13,745 bases of DNA. Source: JANXVV01 sp038230975 (GTDB lineage Bacteria; Planctomycetota; Phycisphaerae; Tepidisphaerales; Tepidisphaeraceae). The translations under genes were made by a program, and so were the position numbers. This document shows positions 1 to 5,906 of this stretch, piece after piece. The first letter of the stretch is position 1, and each line of letters opens with the position of its first letter. The notes beneath the pieces are model-generated. The model was not told the origin of the DNA and searched no databases. It was given only the letters and a program-made list of their open reading frames with translations. Where the stretch lies: the NCBI GenBank assembly GCA_038230975.1, contig JBBRMF010000135.1, positions 1 through 13,745 of the forward strand. Direction: 5' to 3'.

Positions 1-165
1 CCGGAATCGCTTGTATTTGCCTCGCGTCCAGCGAACCAACCGCCGATTGAGTGCGCGGAAAGCTCGCCTGAGCGCCGTCGGGTAGTACCTTCCATAGTAG
101 TTGACCCATCCTCGGATTTTCGCATTGAACATCCGTGACAGGTCGATGAGCTCCTTGTGGATCAT
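1..165 (-). pseudogene. Group II intron reverse transcriptase/maturase, C-terminal fragment
   Basis: The minus-strand frame whose last visible codon is 3-1 encodes 'ELIDLSRMFNAKIRGW', then 'VNYYGRYYPTALRRA', then 'LNRRLVRWTRGKYKRF'. This is the highly conserved end of the maturase (X) domain of bacterial group II intron proteins (RGWxNYYGR... LxRWxRRKYKR). The fragment runs off the left edge, so the true C-terminus is not visible. No RT palm motif such as YADD is found upstream. The frame stays open back to a GTG at 459, but that part is translated ribozyme RNA sequence and not protein-like. It is a remnant, not a functional enzyme. Confidence 0.75.
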
Positions 166-357
166 CCGCTTGCCGTCCTGGCCCGTTACGGCCGATCCAT
201 CGCTACTACGGGTCGTTCCGTCCCTGTGCCTCGCCTTGGTATTCGGCCTCGCGGGTTCCCCGCTTGTGCCTTTCCCTTGCCATCGAGACGACAGGTTCCA
301 AGGTTCCGTGCCTGAGCCTGATCCACGCTCGCGCCGCCTTAAGGCCGGGTGTCGCAC
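1..357 (-). mobile_element. Decayed group II intron, 5' ribozyme part joined to maturase C-terminus
   Basis: Read on the minus strand, the element begins with GTGCGACACC at 357, matching the GUGYG 5' consensus of bacterial group II introns. Domain I-like sequence follows, including the GGCACAGGGACGG block and the CGTAGTAGCGATGGA block (near 190-225) that normally lie just upstream of the intron-encoded protein. Instead of a full reverse transcriptase, the sequence passes at about 165-185 straight into the C-terminal end of a maturase. The catalytic RT domains, about 1 kb or more, are therefore missing. Domains V and VI would lie left of position 1 and cannot be seen. The identification rests on recalled consensus blocks; the exact deletion junction is inferred. 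The element cannot be self-mobile as it stands. Confidence 0.72.
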
Positions 358-777
358 CGGACGCAAACAGGTCTTCGCCGGTACTGCTCCCGGGGCTATT
401 CTGAGAACCCGGTTTTGACACCTTCTGTTCTGTTTTTCGACCCTTCCAGAGCGGTTCACTTACGTTCGCCTTCATGGATCGCACCTGACGCGGTTGAACC
501 ACGCCTTTTAAACTCGCCGTTCACCACGACGACTCTTGATCGACGCAGCGCGAGCCGGTTTGCAGCCAAGCCCTGTCGCTCGGCTGCGAAAGGACCATCT
601 TTCATCTCAAGCACAGCTTCTCCTTGCACACCAGAATGCAACAGTTTTTGGGGTGTCTCAAAGTACCGGATTTCACGGTTTTTGCAGCGTGCGGCTGGAT
701 AGGTCCTACTTTTTTGCTCGCAAATGGGGGTCGGGGCGACCTTTTGATGTCGAATCGGTTTTCAGAGCGAAATTAAA

Positions 778-802
778 AAAAGGGACAGGGTTCGACCCTT
801 TT
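778..802. repeat. Short hairpin with GGGACAG motif
   Basis: AAAAGGG (778-784) pairs with CCCTTTT (796-802). An alternative inner pairing is AGGGT (787-791) with ACCCT (795-799). The arm contains AAGGGACAG, a variant of AAGGGGACAG, which occurs three more times in the window (892-901, 3972-3981, 7152-7161). In planctomycete-type genomes such motifs are often part of small interspersed repeats; that link is from general knowledge, not shown here. Confidence 0.45.
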
Positions 803-826
803 ATCGGGTGGCATTCCGTCCTTTAA

Positions 827-852
827 TTCGCCACTCCGTGGCTGAGAATCAG
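827..852. repeat. Dispersed repeat copy 1 (TTCGCCACTCCGT family)
   Basis: This 26-base segment matches 4094-4119 at 23 of 26 positions (three purine transitions). It contains a small palindrome, GCCAC-TCC-GTGGC (830-842). Both copies lie in gene-free DNA and both lie within about 125 bases of an AAGGGGACAG motif. Confidence 0.6.
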
Positions 853-1109
853 AAACCCGGAACAGGGTCGCAACGTGTGTAAATTCTCAAAAAGGGGACA
901 GCACTTAATCGAGAAAATCGCATGTACCGCAGGCACCATTTTTCTTAATCATTACATCACAAGATGTTAACGAAAGTTTAATCGTTGATTTCACTCGCGC
1001 GATTTTGGTATCTACTTCGCAACTAATGGACCGGCGGAAAACTCTACCTGAGTGTCCGGGCTTTTAGAAGGACCGCCGTTGTATCGGCGCTGGAAGAAGG
1101 AGAACGACC

Positions 1110-2750
1110 ATGTTGCGAAATCGTATTTTGGCGGCTGCTGCCGCAATGTCTGTTCCGTCGATTGCATTGGCCCAATTGGCCCAATTGGTTCAGGGACCGA
1201 GCTCATCGCGCACTCCTTACATCGTCCCGGTGACGCCGCAAGTCGACAAGATCACGTCGATCGTCACAACGACCGACCTGGTCCAAAAGACGGGCGCTGC
1301 TCCGGGCACCACCTATGAAGTCGGTGGAGTGCCGGACGGTCTCGGTGCCTATGACAACCTTGACGGAACGTTCACTGTTCTGATGAATCATGAAATTCTG
1401 ACCAACGCCCTGGGTGTGGTTCGCGATCATGGCAGCAAGGGCGCCTACGTCGAAGAGTTGATCATCAACAAAGCGAATCTCGCCGTCGTTTCGTCATCGG
1501 ATCTGATCAAACAGGTCGTCGACGCCAGCGGCATCGTTCACAATGCTGCCAATGGAAATGCCTTGGCGTTTGGTCGCTTCTGCTCGGCGGACCTGGCTCC
1601 CGCCACGGGCCTGTTCAACACGGCGAGCGGTTTGGGCACCACTGAGCGCCTGTTCATGCACGGTGAAGAAGGTCCGTCAACCGGTTATAATCTCGCGTCG
1701 GTCGCCTCCGGCGCGAACAAGGGCACCAGCTACATTCTCAAACAGTTCAACTTGACGACGAATGGTTCGGGACTGACGGGTGTTGGCGCTTGGGAAAATT
1801 CACTGGTCAACCCGTACATGCAGGACAAAACGGTCATTGCCGCTAACAGTGATGGCGGCACCGGCATTATGAACAACACGGTCTCTATCTATCAGGGCAC
1901 CAAGACCAATACCGGCACCGAAGCCGAAAAAGCCGGTCTGACCAACGGCAACCTGAAGTTCGTCAACGTCACCGGCAGCACCGCTGAAGTGGTCAACACA
2001 ACCACCCGTGCAACCAACATCATCAACGGCACACGGTTCACTCTCAATGACAAAGCCTCGACCACTTTCTCCCGCCCGGAAGACGGCGCGTGGGATCCGA
2101 CCAACCCCAATCGGTACTACTTCGTCACCACCGATCGTTTGGACACGAATACTGCGCCCGGTGGTGGTCAGATAAACCCGACCCTGGGTGCCACGGGTCC
2201 TGGTGTTGTTCAGACAGGCATGTCGCGTCTGTGGCGTTTGACTTTCGATAACATCACCAACCCCGATGCAGGTGGAAAGATCGATCTTCTCGTGGATGGC
2301 GGCAAGCCAAACCAGAAGGTGCAGATGTTCGACAACATCACCCTCGACCGCGATGGAAATGTTTTCCTCAATGAAGATCCTGGCAATTCCAACTACAACG
2401 GGAAGGTCTGGAAGTACGACACCGGTGCCGATGCGTTGACGATGTTGACCAAGTTCGACACGGCTCGCTGGGGCGACCTGACTTCCGCCACCTCGCCCTA
2501 CTCGAACGACAAGGAAACGTCCGGCATCCTGGATGTCACCAGCCTCTTTACCAACACGCCCGCGCTGGGCGAATCATACCTGTTGACGACCGTGCAGGAT
2601 CACTCTTCCGATCCGGGTGTTTCCGATGCAGTGACTACCGAAGGTGGCCAGTTGTTGCTCGCGCACGTCCAGACCCCCGAGCCCACCAGCCTCGGACTGA
2701 TTGGCACTGGCATGGCCATGTTGCTTGGCCGTAGCCGTCGTCGCAAATAA
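1110..2750 (+). CDS. PEP-CTERM sorted PhoX/DUF839-like secreted protein
   Basis: This 546-residue protein looks like an alkaline phosphatase PhoX/DUF839-type beta-propeller exported and sorted by the PEP-CTERM system. A signal peptide ends near ALA-Q (residues 19-22). Family motifs follow in order: 'VPDGLGAYDNLDGTFTVLMN' then HE at about 74-95, 'VRDHGSKGAYV' at 104-114, 'RPEDGAWDP' at 322-330, 'DNITLDRDGNVFLNEDPGN' at 408-426, and 'EGGQLLLAHV' at 511-520. In PhoX-type proteins, acidic residues in such motifs bind Ca and Fe; whether all ligands are kept here is not verified. The C-terminus is TPEPTSLGLIG, a hydrophobic run, then RSRRRK, a standard PEP-CTERM signal. The ATG start is supported by AAGGAG at 1097-1102, seven bases upstream. 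Substrate unknown: it could be a phosphatase, a phytase-like enzyme or a non-catalytic surface propeller. The family call is firm, the activity is not. Confidence 0.85.
   Translation: MLRNRILAAAAAMSVPSIALAQLAQLVQGPSSSRTPYIVPVTPQVDKITSIVTTTDLVQKTGAAPGTTYEVGGVPDGLGAYDNLDGTFTVLMNHEILTNALGVVRDHGSKGAYVEELIINKANLAVVSSSDLIKQVVDASGIVHNAANGNALAFGRFCSADLAPATGLFNTASGLGTTERLFMHGEEGPSTGYNLASVASGANKGTSYILKQFNLTTNGSGLTGVGAWENSLVNPYMQDKTVIAANSDGGTGIMNNTVSIYQGTKTNTGTEAEKAGLTNGNLKFVNVTGSTAEVVNTTTRATNIINGTRFTLNDKASTTFSRPEDGAWDPTNPNRYYFVTTDRLDTNTAPGGGQINPTLGATGPGVVQTGMSRLWRLTFDNITNPDAGGKIDLLVDGGKPNQKVQMFDNITLDRDGNVFLNEDPGNSNYNGKVWKYDTGADALTMLTKFDTARWGDLTSATSPYSNDKETSGILDVTSLFTNTPALGESYLLTTVQDHSSDPGVSDAVTTEGGQLLLAHVQTPEPTSLGLIGTGMAMLLGRSRRRK
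1166..1192. repeat. 9-bp tandem repeat at the signal-peptide cleavage site
   Basis: ATTGGCCCA is present twice in tandem (1166-1174, 1175-1183), followed by a degenerate third copy ATTGGTTCA (1184-1192). It encodes Leu-Ala-Gln, Leu-Ala-Gln, Leu-Val-Gln at residues 20-28, so the predicted signal peptidase site (Ala-Gln) is duplicated. Copy-number slippage would be in frame. Confidence 0.75.
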
Positions 2751-2800
2751 TTCAGCGTAATCCAAACACGCTTCCAGTTTAGGGTTCCACAGGTCGTGGT

Positions 2801-2846
2801 ACTCCGAGACCTGTGCCTCGCAGTCGCACAGCACAGGTCTCGGAGT
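2801..2846 (+). terminator. 16-bp perfect hairpin after the PhoX-like gene
   Basis: ACTCCGAGACCTGTGC (2801-2816) is the exact reverse complement of 2831-2846, with a 14-base loop. It lies 50 bases past the stop of the upstream gene. There is no T-tract after it, so it may act as an mRNA 3'-end stabiliser, a non-canonical terminator, or just be a mobile palindromic repeat. Confidence 0.6.
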
Positions 2847-2898
2847 TCTCCTAAGTTAGCGCAATTTTCAGTTTGGTGTAGCGGAATTGATCTTGTCT

Positions 2899-2930
2899 TT
2901 CGTAGGGTCCGTTTTAGCGGACCCTACGAA
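2899..2930. repeat. 13-bp perfect palindromic repeat upstream of DNRLRE gene
   Basis: TTCGTAGGGTCCG (2899-2911) pairs perfectly with 2918-2930 around a 6-base loop TTTTAG. It lies 79 bases before the next start codon. Its form (CGTAGGGTCCG...CGGACCCTACG) resembles interspersed palindromes I associate with planctomycete genomes. A role as attenuator or terminator is possible but not shown. Confidence 0.65.
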
Positions 2931-3009
2931 GAACGCTACAGCATCTTGAAAACTGCTATAGAAGCTTGACAGTGCGCTAGTTTCTATTCACTCGGCAGGA
3001 GGGCATTTT

Positions 3010-3771
3010 ATGAAGAACAAATCCGTATGGGCGGTTCTTGCCGCGCTGTTGATTCCTTCCATCACTGCATCGGCGGCTGTGATTACGCTGGTGCCCTCGC
3101 GCGACACCACGTTGTTCGCAGAGAACCCCGATTTGAATCTTGGGGCGTCAGACCTGATCGCGGGCACCACAGGCCGCAATGGTGTGATTGCCAGATCTCT
3201 TTTGTATTTTAACATTGCCAGCTCAATTCCCGCGGGCAGTACGATTACCGACGTCACCTTTCGAGACAAGATTATCCGGCAGTCACAGGCAGGGGCCGAT
3301 AGCGCCTACGAACTGCACCGATTTCTGAAAGGATGGACCGAAGGATCTGGAACCGGTAACGGGTCATCAGCAGCGCCAGGCGACAGCACGTGGAACAGCC
3401 AGAGCCACGGGAGTACTCTGTGGAGTGCCCCCGGTGGACAGGCAGGCGTGGAGTATACCGCAGCCCCCAGTGCGGCGGGACCGGTCATTGGAATTCCGAA
3501 CATCATTTACTCAATCTCGTCGACGCCGTCGCTAGTTGCTGACGTGCAGAACTGGCTCGATGATCCTTCGAATAATAATGGATGGTTTTTGCTTTCCTCC
3601 TCCGAAGGTTCCACCGGCACGGCGCGGCGATTCTCTTCGCGGGAAAGCCTGGCCAGCGGCGGAGTGCTCGATCTCACGGTCACTTACGCGGTTCCCGAAC
3701 CGTCCATGGCCGGTGTACTGATGCTAAGTCTTTGTGTTTTGCGCTCGCGAAAACGGCGGTCGTGTGTTTGA
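3010..3771 (+). CDS. DNRLRE-domain PEP-CTERM secreted protein
   Basis: This 253-residue protein has a signal peptide (MKNKSVWAVLAALLIPSITA, cut near residues 20-23). The body resembles a DNRLRE/carbohydrate-binding-like beta-sandwich: 'DTTLFAENPDLNLGA' at 32-46, then 'RSLLYFNIASSIPAGSTITD' at 62-81, and 'VADVQNWLDDPSNNNGWFLL' at 176-195. These match the usual D-tL....G repeat and the 'V..W...p..N.G..L' block of the family. The end is VPEPSMAGVLMLSLCVLRSR plus KRR, a somewhat short PEP-CTERM signal with an extra SCV tail. The start is fixed by AGGAGG at 2997-3002, seven bases before ATG. It is probably anchored or released at the cell surface; no enzymatic residues are recognised. Together with the previous gene it forms a PEP-CTERM pair, though the two hairpins between them suggest separate transcripts. 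Confidence 0.82.
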   Translation: MKNKSVWAVLAALLIPSITASAAVITLVPSRDTTLFAENPDLNLGASDLIAGTTGRNGVIARSLLYFNIASSIPAGSTITDVTFRDKIIRQSQAGADSAYELHRFLKGWTEGSGTGNGSSAAPGDSTWNSQSHGSTLWSAPGGQAGVEYTAAPSAAGPVIGIPNIIYSISSTPSLVADVQNWLDDPSNNNGWFLLSSSEGSTGTARRFSSRESLASGGVLDLTVTYAVPEPSMAGVLMLSLCVLRSRKRRSCV

Positions 3772-3783
3772 TCGGTGAATATC

Positions 3784-3830
3784 GAGCGTAGTCGGCCGCT
3801 TGGCCCCTTGGAGGGTGGTCGACTACGCTC
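3784..3830 (+). terminator. 11-bp perfect hairpin after the DNRLRE gene
   Basis: GAGCGTAGTCG (3784-3794) is the exact reverse complement of CGACTACGCTC (3820-3830), with a 25-base loop. It starts 12 bases after the stop codon, a position expected for a terminator. No T-tract follows, so it may instead be a palindromic repeat that protects mRNA 3' ends. Confidence 0.55.
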
Positions 3831-3971
3831 ACGCCGTTGTAAGACAAACCGCCAGGACGACGGAGACCTTGCTCGAGTTCCATCCCGCTAAAGAGTATCG
3901 ATCCTTTTTTTCCCCGCCGGTGACCTTTACCGTTGATCAGGTCATCATATTTTTAAAGTGAAGTTAAATGG

Positions 3972-3992
3972 AAGGGGACAGCGGGCAACTTC
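3972..3992. repeat. AAGGGGACAG motif copy
   Basis: AAGGGGACAG at 3972-3981 repeats the ten bases at 892-901 and 7152-7161. Around it, GAAGTT (3960-3965) and AACTTC (3987-3992) form a 6-bp inverted repeat enclosing the motif. Confidence 0.4.
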
Positions 3993-4045
3993 GATATTGA
4001 CGAGCATTCAGTTTTCTTGATTAGCCATGAAGTGGCGTCAGGTTC

Positions 4046-4165
4046 TAGCCCACGACGTAAGTCTTGGGTAAATGATCTCCGGGGAGGTTTTCTTTCGCCA
4101 CTCCGTAGCTGGGAATCAAAGGTCGTGCGGGGATGCGATCCGTTTCCCACTTGCGTCGTGGGCTA
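4046..4165. repeat. Element bounded by 17-bp inverted repeats
   Basis: TAGCCCACGACGTAAGT (4046-4062) and ACTTGCGTCGTGGGCTA (4149-4165) are inverted repeats matching at 16 of 17 positions. They enclose 86 bases that include the second TTCGCCACTCCGT copy. Each arm is itself partly palindromic (CCCACGAC/GTCTTGGG on the left, CCCAC/GTGGG on the right). This looks like a small composite of interspersed palindromes, or a non-coding miniature element. No target-site duplication was identified. Confidence 0.55.
4094..4119. repeat. Dispersed repeat copy 2 (TTCGCCACTCCGT family)
   Basis: It matches 827-852 at 23 of 26 positions, in the same orientation. The internal palindrome is GCCAC-TCC-GTAGC with one changed base. 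It lies inside the 4046-4165 inverted-repeat unit, which the first copy does not share. Confidence 0.6.
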
Positions 4166-4175
4166 AAATCTCGTC

Positions 4176-4188
4176 GCCGCTACGCGGC
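4176..4188. repeat. Small GC palindrome
   Basis: GCCGC (4176-4180), TAC, GCGGC (4184-4188). It sits at the end of the restriction-enzyme remnant and supplies its TAG stop (4182-4180, minus). It is another short palindrome in this repeat-dense gap. Confidence 0.4.
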
Positions 4189-4326
4189 TGAATCCGGCAA
4201 TCCATCCACGCCGTACAGTGCAAAGATCGCTTCATCGATCCGGCGTTCGTGGGATTCGATGTCGCCTTCGAGAGTGCGCGTGTCGCGGTCCGAGACTGCC
4301 GTCGCCAGCTCGGGTTCGGAACCGGC
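4180..4326 (-). pseudogene. Possible C-terminal remnant of a type IIG/Eco57I-like restriction-methyltransferase
   Basis: The minus-strand frame ending in TAG at 4182-4180 encodes about 48 residues including 'LEGDIESHERRIDEAIFALY' then 'GVDGLPDSA'. This resembles the extreme C-terminus of large N6-adenine methylase/restriction proteins, where a short coiled coil is followed by 'RQIDxLVYELYGLTxxEI'. Upstream the same frame runs through the 3' end of the CE15 gene as a meaningless shadow, so no start or catalytic domain remains. The resemblance is from memory over a short stretch. It could also be a chance coiled coil. If real, it marks an old deletion or rearrangement just downstream of the esterase gene. 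Confidence 0.4.
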
Positions 4327-4354
4327 TGTTAAAGCGGCGCCTACGAAGGCGAAT

Positions 4355-5632
4355 CTAGGGTTTGGTCCATGAGAATTTTTTGTCCGTGACGGGGAAAGCC
4401 AGGGTGTCGAAGGCGCGGGCGGGTTGTTTGCCATAGAAGCGCCAGTCGGCGAAATCGAGGAGTGCGGTCCAGTCGCGGAGATTGTGTTCGTGATTGCCGG
4501 CTCGCCAGGCGACACCGATTTGTTCGCGAACGCCGAGGAAATCGAAGACTTCGCGGGCGGCCAGATAGGATTGCTGCGAGCCTTCGGGGTTGGCCCAGAG
4601 ATCACCAAGGCCGGAGGTTTCAAGTAATGCGCGCGGAGCGACAAGGGCTTTGATCGAATGCTGATCGATGGGCAATTGATCGACATGCCCGATGAATTCT
4701 GAAAAGTGCGGCTCAAACCAATAGGGGAAATTCTTGAGAATGTTTTCGATCGCTTCACTCTTGGGAGCCTGAAAACGGTAGCAACCCGCCCCTCCGCAAC
4801 CGGAACCGTTGGGGGCGGTGAGAGCGACGCGTTCATCGAGTGCGCCGGCGAGCAGCACGGCTTTACCGCCGCGCGAATGGCCGGTGATGGCGATGTGATT
4901 CGGCTCGACATCGGGGCGCGTTAACACGTAATCGACGCAGCGTTCGTAGCCCCAGGCCCAGATGGACATGGCGCTGCCGTTGTAGTCGGGCCAGGCGGTG
5001 TAGATGCCGCCTTCGCGGGTTTCTTTTTTATCAACGGCGAGTTCGGTGCGGTCGAACTCGGCGAGAATGTATCCTCGCTGCACCACGGCGGCGGCGATAT
5101 CGGGTGTGACGAATTTCCAATACCGGTCGCCGCGCATATTCACGTCGCCGCGAATGATGATAGGGAATTTTGCGGTGCCGGGGGCTTTGTCGACCGGTGC
5201 CGCGGGAATGAACAGGTGCATGTGCATCGTGATTTTGTTATCCGGTCCCATCGTCAAAATGACATTGGTTTCCGTGGCGCCGGGCATTTCAGCGGGGCGC
5301 GTGGTCGGGGCGGATGAGACCACGGTAGCCTTGACGTTGGTGACGGCTGGCGGAAGTTCTCCGTACTCATAGGTGAGGACGAGGTCGATCAGTTCCTTTC
5401 GTCGGCGCGTCCAATCGGCCGGCGACTTGACGGGAGTGCCATCGTTAAACAAAAAGGGGTTCGGCAGTTCTTTGATCGCGGGTAGTTGTTCGAGCGATTT
5501 TCGCGACGGTTTTGACGGAGTATTAGAAAGCACGTCGTCAGCTCCAGCCAATGAACACAGGCAACAGATCAGCGACACAGACAACAAATAACGCGCGACG
5601 GCGTTTGAGATGCGGGATGGAGTAGATCGCAT
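4355..5632 (-). CDS. Secreted CE15 glucuronoyl-esterase-like hydrolase
   Basis: This 425-residue alpha/beta hydrolase resembles bacterial carbohydrate esterase family 15, which cuts ester links between glucuronoyl side chains of xylan and lignin. A signal peptide covers about residues 1-31 (hydrophobic 'YLLSVSLICCLCSLAGA', then DD). The nucleophile is Ser253 in GHSRGGK (251-257; GCSRxG is the classical form). Next is 'NGSGCGGAGCYRF' at 275-287, then 'FPYWFEPHF' at 302-310 and 'LPIDQHSIKALVAPRALL' at 320-337. The catalytic His is probably His381 in AGNHEH. The classical Glu after the nucleophile is absent; Asp344 in 'GLGDLWANPEG' fits the alternative acid position of many bacterial members. 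I chose the ATG at 5632, not a TTG 27 codons upstream, because it begins the signal peptide. No Shine-Dalgarno is obvious. It is divergent from the subtilase gene. Substrate is inferred from family only. Confidence 0.85.
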   Translation of the reverse strand: MRSTPSRISNAVARYLLSVSLICCLCSLAGADDVLSNTPSKPSRKSLEQLPAIKELPNPFLFNDGTPVKSPADWTRRRKELIDLVLTYEYGELPPAVTNVKATVVSSAPTTRPAEMPGATETNVILTMGPDNKITMHMHLFIPAAPVDKAPGTAKFPIIIRGDVNMRGDRYWKFVTPDIAAAVVQRGYILAEFDRTELAVDKKETREGGIYTAWPDYNGSAMSIWAWGYERCVDYVLTRPDVEPNHIAITGHSRGGKAVLLAGALDERVALTAPNGSGCGGAGCYRFQAPKSEAIENILKNFPYWFEPHFSEFIGHVDQLPIDQHSIKALVAPRALLETSGLGDLWANPEGSQQSYLAAREVFDFLGVREQIGVAWRAGNHEHNLRDWTALLDFADWRFYGKQPARAFDTLAFPVTDKKFSWTKP

Positions 5633-5676
5633 AAAACGCGATGGTAACCGGAGAAGTCCCCATTCAGAAATGCGGG

Positions 5677-5706
5677 ACGTTATTTTATCGGACCCGATGG
5701 AGTCAA
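5677..5706 (-). promoter_or_regulatory. Candidate promoter of the CE15 gene
   Basis: On the minus strand TTGACT (5706-5701) is followed after 18 bases by TAACGT (5682-5677). The -35 is good and the -10 weak; TAAAAT (5687-5682) overlaps the -10 but at a poor spacing of 13. Placed about 45-70 bases before the chosen start codon. Confidence 0.28.
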
Positions 5707-5845
5707 GGTCCAAGAATGATTGTGGCCTTCAAAATTGTAGCCAACCCGAGTTGCTAAAGACGATCTTCCAAGGGTTTACGGTAAACCCGAGCATTCTCAT
5801 GGCCCGTTTGTTTATGGGCACGTCCCCAAGCCTCGAAATTTGGGC

Positions 5846-5851
5846 TATACT
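5846..5851 (+). promoter_or_regulatory. Candidate -10 box of the subtilase gene
   Basis: TATACT lies 55 bases before the subtilase ATG, in the 274-base divergent intergenic region. No good -35 hexamer is found 16-18 bases upstream, so this is only a weak candidate. Confidence 0.25.
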
Positions 5852-5906
5852 TGGGCGTGATTCGACGAAGAACTGAGGCGGTGCATCCGCCGTTGAGATT
5901 TAAACT

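Larger units (their letters stand above)
358..1109. other. Gene-poor stretch with short repeats
   Basis: No protein I recognise lies in this 750-base stretch. The open frames on both strands overlap one another and read as low-complexity noise rich in Arg, Ser and Pro. 358 onward should be the 5' exon flank of the decayed intron. From about 775 to 905 the sequence carries short repeats (listed separately) that recur near 3970-4120. The last 150 bases (about 940-1090) are AT-richer and should contain the promoter of the PEP-CTERM gene at 1110, but I see no convincing -35/-10 pair. Confidence 0.5.

Noticed and set aside
206..502. Minus-strand open frame of 98 codons with RERHKRGTREAEYQGEAQGR
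   Set aside because: This is translation of group II intron domain I RNA; it ends at the CGTAGTAGCG ribozyme block. It is not a protein gene.
349..826. Overlapping plus-strand open frames of 96-117 codons
   Set aside because: They overlap each other, have no ribosome binding site or recognisable domain, and run through the repeat at 778-802. Most likely chance.
985..1014. TTGATT with TATCTA 18 bases later as promoter for the PhoX-like gene
   Set aside because: The -10 matches the consensus at only three of six positions, so I did not list it as a feature.
4327..4911. Minus-strand open frame upstream of the restriction-enzyme remnant
   Set aside because: It is an out-of-frame shadow of the 3' half of the CE15 esterase gene, rich in Ser and Pro, with no family features.
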